Below are positions 33,839 through 45,500 of a DNA stretch of 64,000 bases, in pieces. Below the pieces are notes generated by a model. That model saw only the letters and a program-made list of their open reading frames with translations. It did not search any database and was not told the origin of the DNA. Source of the DNA: Fallopia convolvulus. Lineage: Eukaryota > Streptophyta > Magnoliopsida > Caryophyllales > Polygonaceae. Position 1 is the first letter of the stretch. Each line of letters opens with the position of its first letter. A program made the position numbers and the translations under genes. Where the stretch lies: positions 1,493,001-1,557,000 of the forward strand of contig OZ024718.1 in assembly GCA_964016875.1 (NCBI GenBank). The letters run 5' to 3'.

Positions 33839-35891
33839 TTAAAGTTTGGATGAAGGCAAAATGTGAAAGAAATTAGTATGAGAAGTATACACTAACTTCT
33901 TGGTGTTTTTGATTCGAAACTCTGTGGAGATGATCGTTATGTTTCTTCCACTTCTTAACAAGGAGGCTTCCACAATCAACTCAGACTGCACGTAAAAACA
34001 ATAGTAACACCATGACAAGAGAAACATTGCTAAGGGAAACAATCGAAAGAGTCCACTATAAACATTACAACAAATCACATATCTAATTTTTCAGTAAAAA
34101 AAGTTGTACATATATGAGTTCAGATAAAAACGAGTCTTAGAGTAAAATGGTGCGAATTAATCTGAACTAATGGATCATATTCATAGTTTCTGTATTTTAT
34201 ATTTCAGTTGGATATATTGATATTTTTATACATTTATGTGAGGATAACTTTGCGGCAGATTTCTTAATTTTTTATTCGTTTCTTTTCCTTTAAGTTTGCA
34301 TGCATTGAGTGCCCCATCTGATAAGATTAAAGTCATCTTATTTAGTGATGTAAGAGGTTGGGTTATCCATCGTTTGATTTCTACTTCACTTGTTTTTCTT
34401 ATTTTAATAATCTCATAAAATGCCGACTCTCCTTTTACCAAAAAATATTATTACCATTTGTTACCTTTTTAAGAGTCATCGCTCATCACACTAGTCAATA
34501 GTATTATCATTATGTGCTCATCAAAAGTATTATAAACACATGTTAAAACTAAATTAAACCGGCTTGCATATGGAACTAGAAAACTTTTGCTCACAAATCA
34601 ATTAGACTCATATCATATGAGAGTTCATTTATTATCTAGCTTAGTGCCATAACCTACACGTCGATCAATATTCAATAGTATCACACTATATATTACGTAC
34701 TCGATCATATGATCGATAGTTCTTAAATAATAATATAGGAGAATAAAAACAACATATACTCTCATATTATCTATATATATATATCTTTATTTATTATTCA
34801 TTATTTATAATAAAATTATTAATGATTATAAGGATTAAATGCATAAAATGAAAACCTAAATAACTTAAAAGACAAGTATTATTAGATAAAAAAATTAAGG
34901 CTACATACACTAATAATATGATAGACCAAAAAGTATATAGTATTTTGCTTAGTAGTAATTAAACTCACATTCATAGGTGCTGCCGAGAGATAAGAGAGGC
35001 TAACATCGCCGGTGACCAACTCCTTATCCTCCGCCACCACCGTCCTCGCACACGCCACCGCCACCCTCTCCGCCACCACCGCCACCGCCCCACCGTTCAA
35101 ACCCTTGTAACCGTTCTTCACCCACACAAAATATACACACAATTAAATATCCTCATAAAAACTTTATCAGGTTTTTTTCATCCTATACCTAAGGGCATAA
35201 ATTATTTATATTAATTATGGGAACTAAAGTTATAAAAAGTAATTAATACTCTAATAAAATTATAATTAAATCTAAATAAATACAATTTCAAGATATATTA
35301 TATACTCCCTCCGATTCAAATTAATTGTCGTTTTAATACTTCAAATTTTATCCCTTTTATATGTCGTTTTAGGTTTTCTAGGCAATTGATTAAGAGTGAG
35401 TTATGAGAATTGTTATTGGAATGTGTTTTTATTAATTAATGTTATTCATTCATTGGTTGAAAAAAGATGATGAGTGGTAAAATTTATAAAAAAATTACCT
35501 TTTTGAGTTTAGTTAATACTTTTCTTAATTCTTGTGTCAAAAGTTAAAACGACAATTATTTTGGATCGGAGGGAGTATCATTTTTAGGCTTTAAAAGACG
35601 TAAGTTAGAAAAATCATATTTATAAGAGTGAAGTCTTACGACGACGGAGGGAGCGACGGAGAAAGAGCACGTGACTTTGCCACGTGAAATGGAGTCCACC
35701 GTAAGGAGGCGTCGCACTAGATCCGAATAGAAGTATTTGGTGTGATCGGCCCGACCCGGGAGACTCGGGTCGAATGCTCCGAGATAGGACATGAAGGACA
35801 GAGCTTTGTCCATGTGTGCCCGATTCACGTCACCGGAGATCGTTGCTTTGGTGGCGGGATGGTTTTCCGGCACCGACTTTTTAAAATCCAT
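33839..35891 (-). CDS. Thioesterase B: hotdog-fold acyl-CoA thioesterase 13-like
   Basis: Three exons: 35891-35640, 35115-34969 and 33985-33839, phase 0, introns of 524 and 983 bp, 181 residues. Exons 2 and 3 have exactly the same lengths (147 bp each) as in paralogues A and C. Exon 1 is five codons shorter because of missing residues near ENHPATKATISGD. Hotdog motifs are NGYKGLNGGAVAVVAE and GDVSLSYLSAAPMN, then SELIVEASLLRSGRN and KNTKKLVYTSHTNFFHI, ending SKL. Exon 3 starts with Ser where A and C have Ala, and it has TNFFH for the ATFFH of the other copies. The frame is fully open, so I treat it as a functional gene. Confidence 0.87.
35305..35575. mobile_element. Stowaway-type MITE in thioesterase B intron 1
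   Basis: Perfect CTCCCTCCGAT / ATCGGAGGGAG termini flanked by TA (35303-35304 and 35576-35577). The inner repeat ttaattgtcgttttaa is found inverted near the other end. The family differs from the Stowaway in paralogue A. Length 271 bp; its right end is 64 bp inside the exon 1 donor. Confidence 0.9.
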
Positions 35892-36009
35892 CGGATTGAT
35901 TTATTTTATCAAACCTCTCCACCTTTAATTATGTGGTTTGGTCTATAGATATAGAATGTATCTTTATTTATATTTATGGAGAAAGGATTTGAAGTATGTG
36001 ATAAGTCTA

Positions 36010-36445
36010 GTAGATTGTGATAAATTCCGTCCTTTTATGCGTATAAGCGCGTTATGGGCAATAAGAGAAGTAATTCAAATGTTTATATAGTAGGCAATAG
36101 GTATTTATCTTTCGTATTTTAGATGTGGGAGAAACTTATCTCCACGCAATATGTCAGTTGCAACTTGACATCGATTATGTCTTAAGACCGACTAGCCCAT
36201 TAATAGACCAGGAGTCCGGACCTAGACCGAACAGGCTCTGATACCATGATAATTCCGGTGGGCAAATATATGACGTGGGGTCCAAACGTTCGTTTGTGCG
36301 CATAAGCGCGCTATGGGCCTAGTACATAAGCCCTTGAGATTCCGTCCTAAAACCAATTGACATTAGAAGGAGTAACACAAGTGTTTATATAATAGGTATT
36401 TATATTTCATATTTTAGATGTGGGAGAAACTTATCTCCACAGATT
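36010..36445 (-). mobile_element. TRIM-type retrotransposon, minus strand
   Basis: Two related segments, about 36020-36145 and 36249-36441, share gataa(a)ttccg, cataagcgcg, ttatataata-like text and gatgtgggagaaacttatct. Between them is ctctgatacca, the inverse of the TGGTATCAGAG primer site. The left LTR carries an internal deletion. No coding sequence. Related in structure to the TRIMs at 43104-43441 and 44376-45111. Confidence 0.65.
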
Positions 36446-37619
36446 GAGAGATCGAAATAAACGGGCAAACTCTTAACAAGAATGTATAAATAAAAAACTT
36501 CAAATAAGTAAAGAGAAACCTAACAGATAACTAAAAGATAAATTAAAATGAAAAACTACTAGCATATAAGGGGGTAAATTATCTACCGATTAACTTAAAC
36601 TTTTGGGTTAGATGATATATAAATGGTTTAAAATTTCGAGATATCACCCATTTAATATAACAACGAATGAAAATATTGAGTCAAGTGTTATTAAAAATTT
36701 AAAAGCAGCATCGTCGGTACGTAGAAAAAATAGGTCTAACTCCATAAGAAGAGTCATGTCACACGAGTCAAAGTTGCATAATTGATATGGAGAGAGAAAA
36801 ATCAAATATAAACCGTTCAATTTATATTTAATGGTCATGATTTATTCAACTCTATCTTTGGAGTTTTTTCAAAACTCCACTGGAACTAATTCCCATAATA
36901 TTGTTTGGAATGCCTAGCTAGTGAAATTGCGTTGTCAATGCATGTGCTTAGCCGTTCGGTGGCTGTTAATTAACGTCTCTATGCTTAAGAAAACGATTTT
37001 AAAGTTGTATTCGGTAGATGTTTATTTTGTATAACTAAGGAACTCAATTGAACCTTCGACCAAAAAAAAGGAACTCAATTGAACCAAAATATTTAATTCA
37101 TGTATATATCTATATATTAAAGAAATGGTCTTTCTACCAAAAAAATTAAAAGTCATTTAGTTATATGTCAATTTCTGATTAAATTTTACATGCATACCGT
37201 CTTCATATTCAATCCGTCAATGTTTAATCAACCAATATAATGTATCTAGTTTGGTAAAAGCTAGATAAGGCAACTTAATTATTTACTATCTTTAAAACAG
37301 TATTGTTCAGGATCATCCAATAAAATCCCACCTTTATTGTTCGATTAGAGGCTTGTAGATGATGGAAAAGTGTAGCCTAAACATGTTCTATGGTTAAGAT
37401 AGACGCTCGTCTCGATTCTGAAGATTTTCATACCTTGGCCTTTCTCAAATCTTTAGTAGCAATTCCGATAAGCAATAGTCATCAACATAAATCAATAAAG
37501 TTGTAAATGAAGACTCGCTGATTTTAACAAACGAGAAATTGTCATCGATTCAGTGATTGTACACACATAAAACGAGTAAGTTCATGATTCCATTTCCTCG
37601 AAATTTGCTTGAATCCAAG

Positions 37620-37679
37620 CGACGCGATGAATAATATCGCGATTTCTAGGTCAAGGGGAGTCGTTATCGATTGTTGCAT
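37620..37679 (-). pseudogene. Relic of the C2-domain gene start
   Basis: Read on the minus strand from 37679, this stretch gives MQQSITTPLDLEIAIL, against MQQYLVTTPLDLEITVL at the start of the C2 gene at 27267. The nucleotide match is close over about 50 bp (gaaatcgcgatatta versus gaaatcacggtgtta), with a 3-bp gap that keeps frame. Nothing downstream of it is homologous. It lies only 33 bp beyond the stop of thioesterase C. Confidence 0.75.
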
Positions 37680-37711
37680 TATCTTACAACCCAATTATTA
37701 TAAACCTAAGT

Positions 37712-40700
37712 TTACAGTTTTGCAGTATGAAAAATGTGAAAGAAAGTGGCGTGAGAGGTATACACTAATTTCTTGGTGTTTTTGATTCGAAAATCTGTTG
37801 AAACGACCGTTAAGTTCCTTCCACTTCTTAGCAAGGAGGCTTCTACAATCAACTCAGCCTGCATGTTAGTAATAATATGTATTAACATACCCATTTTAGG
37901 TAACATGCATATAAAAATGACTCGTATCTAGACCTGTTAAAAACTGTCCAATTTACAAATCCGACCCAATTGGAAATTTTCGGGTTTCAACCCGACCTGG
38001 TTGACCCGAACCCGATTAGGTTGAAACCCGAAAATCCGTTGGGTAACCCGATATGTTATATTTCAGAATATATAAAATTTATTTTGAAAATTATAATATA
38101 TTTTATTATTAAAATATAAATATTTATATTACTATAAAATACTGTTATTTAAATAAAATAATATTTTAATAATTATAAAAAATTCGATTCTCTTGACCTG
38201 GTGGGTACGCGCCCTGAAACCCCAACGATCCGATCCGGTTTGACATATAATCCGGACCCGACTTAATTCGAATCCCAACCCGACCCGACCGATCCGATTG
38301 ACAGGTCCATTCATATCCATATCTGAAATTATTATGATATCTTCTGTTAGATAATGTTGCTCTTCAATCAATTCTTCATTGATTGCCAAAGCAGCTCTGC
38401 ATTCCGGCCACTTGATAACATTATTTTTTTGAGAAACTTCAACTTATGTCATTCATTCTCCATGATTAACATTATTGAAGGATCGAAAAAAACTGCAAGC
38501 TACAGATGATAATTTAAAATATTCCAAGTGGGCTAAACTAGCAAATGATGTCATTCATTCTCCATGATTTGCTAGGATTTACTAAGGAAATTGATCGATT
38601 ATATATAAGGTTTCGTTTGGTTTGATTCTCTGCGAATCAGGAATGGTTGATTTCAGTATACTTTTTCGTTTATTAAAATCTGCAATCGATTTCATTCTCA
38701 GGAATGGCTCATTCTAAATCTGCAGATAAAGTTGATTCCAGCAGAAAATGGAAGGTATCATCCATTCTAAAAAAATTTAACTTTTCATCTTAAACCTTAA
38801 CATCCTAAAACTCCTAAATCTTAAAGAATAAATTCTAAAATTCATAAACCCTAAATTATAAGGTATGAACCAAAATTTTAAACTATAATTTTCAGGAATG
38901 GTTCATTCCGACAACATACCAAACAACATGTCACAGGATTGGTTCATTTCGATTCCTGATTCCATTCCGATTCCTGATTCCAATCCGATTCTAACAGCAT
39001 ACCAAACGTGGCCTTAACTTCAACTAATGTTAATTAGAAATTGATAATATACTCCATGTACGGAGTATTGACTAACAACATGACTATATGAGCATGTTTT
39101 ACTTCGAATGTTTGCTTGTCAACTTAACGATAATACGGAGTACTTATATAGTGAATTTGTGTTTTGTACGTAACTATCATTAGTTTATTTAGTTAGTACG
39201 TATTAATCAGGTTTTGTACATAAAATGTTAGTACTATTAACTATAAATGCATGACTCAAATCCGGAAATCCCTCTTTGTTCGGCCAAGCCAAATTGCCTA
39301 CCCTCAAATTGAAATTTCTCGCACTGATTATGAAATTGAAGTTGAAGTTTGTACCTATTTATGATTTATCATCATTAATTATATAGCTTAGTGCCATAAT
39401 CTACAAGTCGATGAATAGTAGTATTACACTATGACACACTCATATGCAATGTTTTAAAAAACACTAGGTGGACGCTGGGCGGAGAGGAACTGCCTAGCTA
39501 GCGCTTAAACGACCTGAACGGTTGTTTAGGTGGTCTTAGATGGGTGCCTAGACGGGCTGGAAGGCTAGGCGGGGCTGAGAGCCTTCCAGCGGCTAGGTCG
39601 GACCTAGAAGGAATTTTTAGAACAATATTCTTAATAATAATGTAAGAGAATGAAAACAAAATATACTTTCTCGTATCATTATACTTGAATTTTTTTAATT
39701 ATTTTTCACATTTAAAGAAAGTTTTTTCAAAAATATTAGTATATCTTTTTTATTGATTATTAATTTTCATTTTAAATAACATTATTAATAGTAATTTTCA
39801 AGGATAAATATATAAAACTAAAACCTAAATTATTTAAAAAGACAAGTATTATTAGATATAAAAAAAAGAAAGGCCATGTATATAAATAATGGATCGTGTT
39901 CTAGTAGAGTTGCAACTTAATTATAATTTTTTTTTCTTTAATTATTTTTCTAGGATTCAATAAATTACTATAGGCATTTAGAATTTAGAACTCTTGCCCA
40001 TGGAATATTTAACCAACTCAACCGAATTCGAACCGACTAAAAAATATGATATGATATGATATTTTGCTTTGTAATTAAACTCACATTCATAGATGCCGCC
40101 GAGAGATAAGAGAGGCTAACATCGCCGGTGACCAACTCCTTATCCTCCGCCACCACCGTTCTCGCACACGCCACCGCCACCCTCTCCGCCACCACCGCCA
40201 CCATCCCGCCGTTCAATCCCTTGAATCCGTTCTTCACCCACATAAATAATTAATATACACAATTAAATATCCTCATAAAACCTCTATTAGTTCAATAACA
40301 AAACAAAAAAAAAAAACATTATTTTCCTTGTACATGTAAGAGAAAATTCTTATGCTTTCGGACATCTAATGTTAGTACCCAAAAATTTCTAGTTTGATTT
40401 TTATAGACGGTGCCTAGGGCTAAGCATCGGTTCAAAATCGAACCGAACCGACAAAAATCGAATCGAAATTTTATTTAAGGTGAACCGAAAATCGAAATGA
40501 ATTGATTCAGTTCGCTTTTTGTCGGTTTTAGATAAATAGAAGGTTATTCTTTACAAAATTCGAACCAAACTAAAACCGAATTTTGAAAAATTCCTAAATC
40601 GAACCGAATAATATCGGTTTCGTGTTTAGTCGGTTTTAGACAAACAGAAGGTTATTCTTTGAACAATTCGAACCGAAATGAAATTACCCGAAATCGATAC

Positions 40701-41093
40701 TGAATTTCGGAAAATTCCTAAACCGAAACGAACAATATCGGTTTTGGTTAGTTTCGGCTTAAAATTTCGGTTTAAACTAACCCATGCTTAGCCCTGGCGG
40801 TGCCCTTAAAGTGAGAAAATTCTTACGACGACGGAAGGAGCGACGGAGAACGAGCACGTGACTTTGCCACGTGAGATGGAGTCCACCGTAAGGAGGTGTC
40901 GCACTAGATCCGAATAGAAGTCTTTGGTGTGATCGACCCGGCCCGGGAGGCTCGGGTCGAATGCTCCGAGATGAGTCATGAAGGCCAGGGCTTCGTCCAC
41001 GTGCGCCGGATTCACGTCGCCGGTGATCGTTGTTTTTGTGGTTGCTTTGGTGGTGGCAGGATTGTTTTCCGGCGTCGGCAACTTAGAATCCAT
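37712..41093 (-). CDS. Thioesterase C: hotdog-fold acyl-CoA thioesterase 13-like
   Basis: Three exons: 41093-40827, 40231-40085 and 37858-37712, phase 0, introns of 595 and 2226 bp, 186 residues. The architecture is the same as A and B: FDPSLPGRVDHTKDFYSDL and GKVTCSFSVAPSVV in exon 1; NGFKGLNGGMVAVVAERVAV and GDVSLSYLSAASMN in exon 2; AELIVEASLLRSGRN and KNTKKLVYTSHATFFHI in exon 3. It ends AKL, whereas A and B end SKL. The conserved Gly-Gly-Ala of the hotdog helix is Gly-Gly-Met here. Both introns contain MITEs. Substrate unknown. Confidence 0.88.
37929..38309. mobile_element. Non-autonomous hAT-type MITE upstream of C exon 3, in intron 2
   Basis: Ends tagacctgttaa and, inverted, tggacctgtcaa. 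Flanking 8-mers ctcgtatc and ttcatatc agree at 6 of 8, the two differences being transitions. The interior has aacccgacc/gggttcaacc-like subterminal motifs. Length 381 bp. Confidence 0.65.
38609..39013. mobile_element. Tourist/PIF-like MITE in thioesterase C intron 2
   Basis: The left end ggtttcgtttggt and the inverted right end ggccacgtttggtatg are flanked by taa and tta. Internal gattcctgattcc/ggaatggttcatt words repeat in both orientations. Length about 405 bp. Confidence 0.62.
40415..40796. mobile_element. Non-autonomous hAT-type MITE at the edge of thioesterase C intron 1
   Basis: Begins tagggctaagcatcggtt and ends with the inverse of cagggctaagcatgggtt. Flanking 8-mers are acggtgcc (40407-40414) and gcggtgcc (40797-40804), 7 of 8. 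Subterminal gaaccgaaccg/cggttt motifs repeat. Its right target copy ends only about 22 bp from the exon 1 splice donor (40826). Confidence 0.85.
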
Positions 41094-41199
41094 CGGATTA
41101 AATATTTTTTTTATGAACGTAACTCGATCTCCCCCTCTTTATATATGTTTTTGGGTAATTATTCTACGTGGTCGTTATAAGTCCGTTCAATAACGATCA

Positions 41200-41227
41200 T
41201 ATTATATATATATATATATATATATAT
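41200..41227. repeat. (TA)n microsatellite
   Basis: An uninterrupted run of alternating T and A between thioesterase C and the next MITE. Confidence 0.9.
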
Positions 41228-41359
41228 GAATTTTAACTCATTCTAGCCCATTATATTATCTACAATTCATTGACTAAAAAACAAATCTCTTATAATTGAA
41301 AAAATCAGGCTCACTAAAGGGGTCCATATAGACTGTATACATCTCTGTTACGTTCTTTC

Positions 41360-41772
41360 TAGGGTGTTCAATGGGTCGGGTCACCCGTAACCTGCACTGA
41401 CCCGCAGATAACGATCACTTTTTTTTTTCATTTTCGAATTGTTGGCCGAATCGGATTAAACCCGTTGAGTTGCTGGTTGCATTGATCCGTAGGACCAGCA
41501 AATTTTTTCTAAAAAAAATTATTAGAGTAAAAATTTGTTATATTACTTGCGGTCACAGATTGGATCGGGTCAACCCGTTAAGCACCCCTATTTATGGGAC
41601 ATTTGAATTAACGTTTGTGTGTGTCAAACAGGTTGACCCGCTACCCGACCCGTAAAACCCGCAACACACTGGTCGGATTGTGAGTCAGGTCACGGATTAT
41701 TAATTTTTTGCGGGTCAACAGGTTAACCTGTAACTCGGATCGTGGGACAGATCGCCCCATTTAACATCCCTA
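41360..41772. mobile_element. Non-autonomous hAT-type MITE, 413 bp
   Basis: Starts tagggtgttcaatggg and ends with the inverse of tagggatgttaaatgggg. Flanking 8-mers gttctttc and gttctgtc match at 7 of 8. Interior ggtcaacccg/cgggtcaac motifs are repeated at both ends. It lies in the presumed upstream region of the PCNA-like gene. Confidence 0.82.
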
Positions 41773-42570
41773 GTTCTGTCTTCTAAAGAGAACAAACTTA
41801 GAAAGTTGAATTTATGATATTTAGTTATGGGGCAAATCAACTAAATGTCAAAATCATGGGTTTGTTTAAAAATAAAATAAAATAGTATGTTTAATTTGAT
41901 CACGTACAACAGTCCAGTTTTTACACATATTCGTATGTAGGATAAATTTTGTAACCATATAGACATGCAATTGAATCCAATTTTACGACTTGTGATATCT
42001 ATATAGTTGTTTACTTGTTTGTATAGTTTCTATTTCAATTCGTAAAATTAAATGGGAATGCAATTTGTGTAATTCAAATTGTATTTTTACTCGACGTTAA
42101 TTTTTGCAGTAAAGTTATGATTCTTTTCAGCTCGATCAATCATTTTGAACAACATTTATAATCGAAAATTTAACCGATAACGTGCTTTGAGTTAGCATTA
42201 TTTGTGACCCACCTTACGTAGTCAATTAATTTTGCACAACTTTATTACTATTTTTGACCTTTTATTAGCTTATTTCCACTTTTCTTTTTATTTTGTTAGA
42301 TTGATTTTAGTTTTCTATACTTGGTTAACCAAATGAATGATTGATCTAACAAACAAGCCTCATGACTCTCTCAAACCCTAAATAATCGTCTAATTATCGA
42401 TCTCATCCTCCACCATTAATTCTTCACTCAAACCATGCAATTAAAAACCCAATTAATTTACATTCAAACTAAAACTCTTCTTTTTCTTACTCCAACTTTA
42501 CTCAAATCTGAAAAATATAGACGATCTGATACGATAAAAGCGAAAAAAAAACAAAGATTTGTTAGTCACA

Positions 42571-45500
42571 ATGCAACCACATTCCACATCTAACCACGTC
42601 GAACTCAAAAACCCGACTGAGTTAAAACCCGAGCCTCGTTTCACACTCAAATTGCAACACCCCAAGTGCCTTAAGAAGGTGTTATCGGCCATCGGAACCG
42701 CCGGGTCCCACGCCGATGACACCGCCGTCATGGAGGTTTCGGATTCGGGTGTGATCGTGCGGGTGGCGCACGTGCACCCGGCGCACGACGTGCTCACCTG
42801 GCTTAAGATGAATGCGACGTCGTTTCAAGACTATGATTGCCAATGGAATTGTAGGGTTGGCTTGAATTTTCGTGAGCTTAGTGGGATGATCAATTCCGCT
42901 AGGGATGATGAGGCCATCTCTATCTATGTGGAGGAGTCTTTCAATAATGCTCTTCACTTTACCTTTGTAAATCAAAGTTAGTGTGCTTTTATACCAAGTT
43001 CTCAATATATATTGAAATTTTAATGCGAATTGCTTCCTACGTGTATAAAACTAGCTTATCTAACCAATCACTAGTTTGGTCTAGCAAGACGAGATGCAAG
43101 GTTCCCTAGAATGTTCATTCCACATCTGAAATTTAGGCTTAAATTAGACTGGTATATAATGCAATGGATTATTCCTCCTATTACCATTTAATTTTAGGAT
43201 GAAACCCCACTAGATTAATATGGTATCAGAGTCATCTTGTCTAACGACTTCTCTCAATCCCGGGTCTGTCCCGTTGTGTTGTCCAAGTGTCAACTGGGTC
43301 AGTTCCTCTAGTTGCACTTACGGGGGCGTGTTAGAATGTCTATCTCACATCTGAAATTTGGGCTTAAATTGGACTAGTATATAACTCAATGGACTCCTCC
43401 TATTACCAATTGATTTTAGGATGGAACCCACTGAGCTAATACCTTAAACTTTTTTTTCTTCTAAAAAATCGAGTTTAAATATCCTAGCATCGTGTATGGA
43501 AATACTGAATTGGAATGATTATCATATAAAAGGCCTCTAAATACTTGATCTGGATTAGAACGGCTCTAGTGGGACCCAAAAAAAGAAATTAGTTTATCCA
43601 ATTTTGATATTTATTTCGTGAAGTTGATTAATGGAGTTGCCAATGATCTTGCATCACTTAGTTTCTCTCATTTATATTAGGATTTTCATGTATTGATTGG
43701 CTCACCTTTTAACCATTTATTTCTTGTTTTCTTGTTTATAGCAAAGAATAACCTCTCTTTTGATAAAAAGAGACTAACAATGTTCTACCAAAAAAAAAAA
43801 AAAAGAGACTAACAATGTTAATTAATAAAAAAAACAAAATCCATAAGTTGCTATGTATTTGTGACTATAACATGTTCATATTGCGTTAAAGGTAAAATAG
43901 TAAAATTTTCCAAATAACTAACTTTTATAAAGTTTGTTATGTATATGCCACATATATGTTATTCCTCAACACATTTCTAAATAGAATTACAAATATTGTA
44001 TTCTTGATTTGTGATATATTATGCTTAATTTGGTCTCAAACATATACTTTGAAAAACTTGATTGTTAATTTTTACATAGGTGGCTCTCTAGGGGCTTAAG
44101 TTATAGCTTATACTCTTTGTGTTGTTGAATTGAAAAGAACAGACGGTGATGAGTGTAGGAATGAAAGCATGGAAGCAAGGGATCAAGTGAACATGGATAT
44201 GCCCGATGAGACGTTATCCATACACGAATTCAAAGTTTGCATAAAAACTGCCGATTTTGCTCACATTTTGGAGCATGCAAGGCTTAACAAAGAAACTAGT
44301 AAGACCCTCAATCAATTCTTGTTCATTTATGTGGAGTTGTTATACTTGTCGGTTGAAAGTAATATATGAATAAACTATTGAAGTCCGTGGGCCGTTAACG
44401 TGAGGGGTGTACACGAGCGTCTGTGTGCATATGCGTGTCGGGTCCAACATACAAGCCCACGGGGTTCCATCCTAAAACCAATTGGCAATAGGAGAAATAT
44501 CCCATAGACATAGACTTATATAGTTGGTTTGGTTTACTCTCCACTTTCAGATGTGGGAATGCATATTCTCAACACGCCCCCACAATTGCAACTAGTCTGT
44601 CCTAGTTGTCACTTGGAAACGGACCTAGAACCGGACCTTGCTCTGATACCATATTGAAGTCCGTGGGCCGTTAACGTGAGGGGTGCATACGACCGTCTGT
44701 GTGCATATACGTGTCGGGCCCAACATACAAGCTCACAGGGTTCCATCCTAAAACCAATTGACAATAGGAGGAGTAACCCATAGACTTATATAGTGTTTTG
44801 GTTTACTCTCCACTTTCAGATGTGGGAATGCATATTCTCAACACGCCCCCACAAGTGCAACTGGTTTGTCCTAGTTGTCACTTGGAAACGGACCCAGAAC
44901 CGGACCTTGCTCTGATGCCATATTGAAGTCCGTGGGCTATTAACGTGAGGGGTGCACACGACCGTCTGTGTGCATATGCGTGTCGGGCCCAACATACAAG
45001 CCCACGGGTTCCATCCTAAAACCAATTGGCAATAGAAGGAGTATCCCATAAACTTATATAGTAGTTTGGTTTACTCTCCACTTTCAGGTATGGAAATGCA
45101 TATTCTCAACATAAACAGTTGTTGTATATCTTAGAAAACGTAAAAAATAGAAGTGAAGTGATATTTGGATAAAAAGTTAATGTACACGTTGGTTAAAAAT
45201 AGTTTTTATGTAAAAATTACGTTTCTCTAACAAATAGAACAAGGTTCACTTTATCATTATTTGAATCTTCCCTATGTTATCACTTGACCATGGCAAAAAC
45301 AATTCATGCTAGCTAACTCTTACCTAGGCTATGATGTTTTGAAATCAGAAGAAGCTAGAAAGTTTTTATCCTAATTAGAATTTACAGTTCAGATAACAAT
45401 GACGAGTACAATGGTGACTATGATATCAGGTTGCGAGACCCTTGTCCTAAGGGAAGAGGTAAATTGCTTGCTTGCTTGATTATTTAATCTTTCGACATTC

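Noticed and set aside
39460..39625. ctaggcgg/cctagacgg-rich patch in thioesterase C intron 2
   Set aside because: Short repeated words without borders; no element class could be supported.
42498..43005. Minus-strand ORFs of about 100 codons
   Set aside because: Antisense shadows of exon 1 of the PCNA-like gene.
44655..45111. CRISPR-like regularly spaced repeats
   Set aside because: The repeats are three LTRs of about 190 bp with primer sites and one shared target duplication, in a plant genome.
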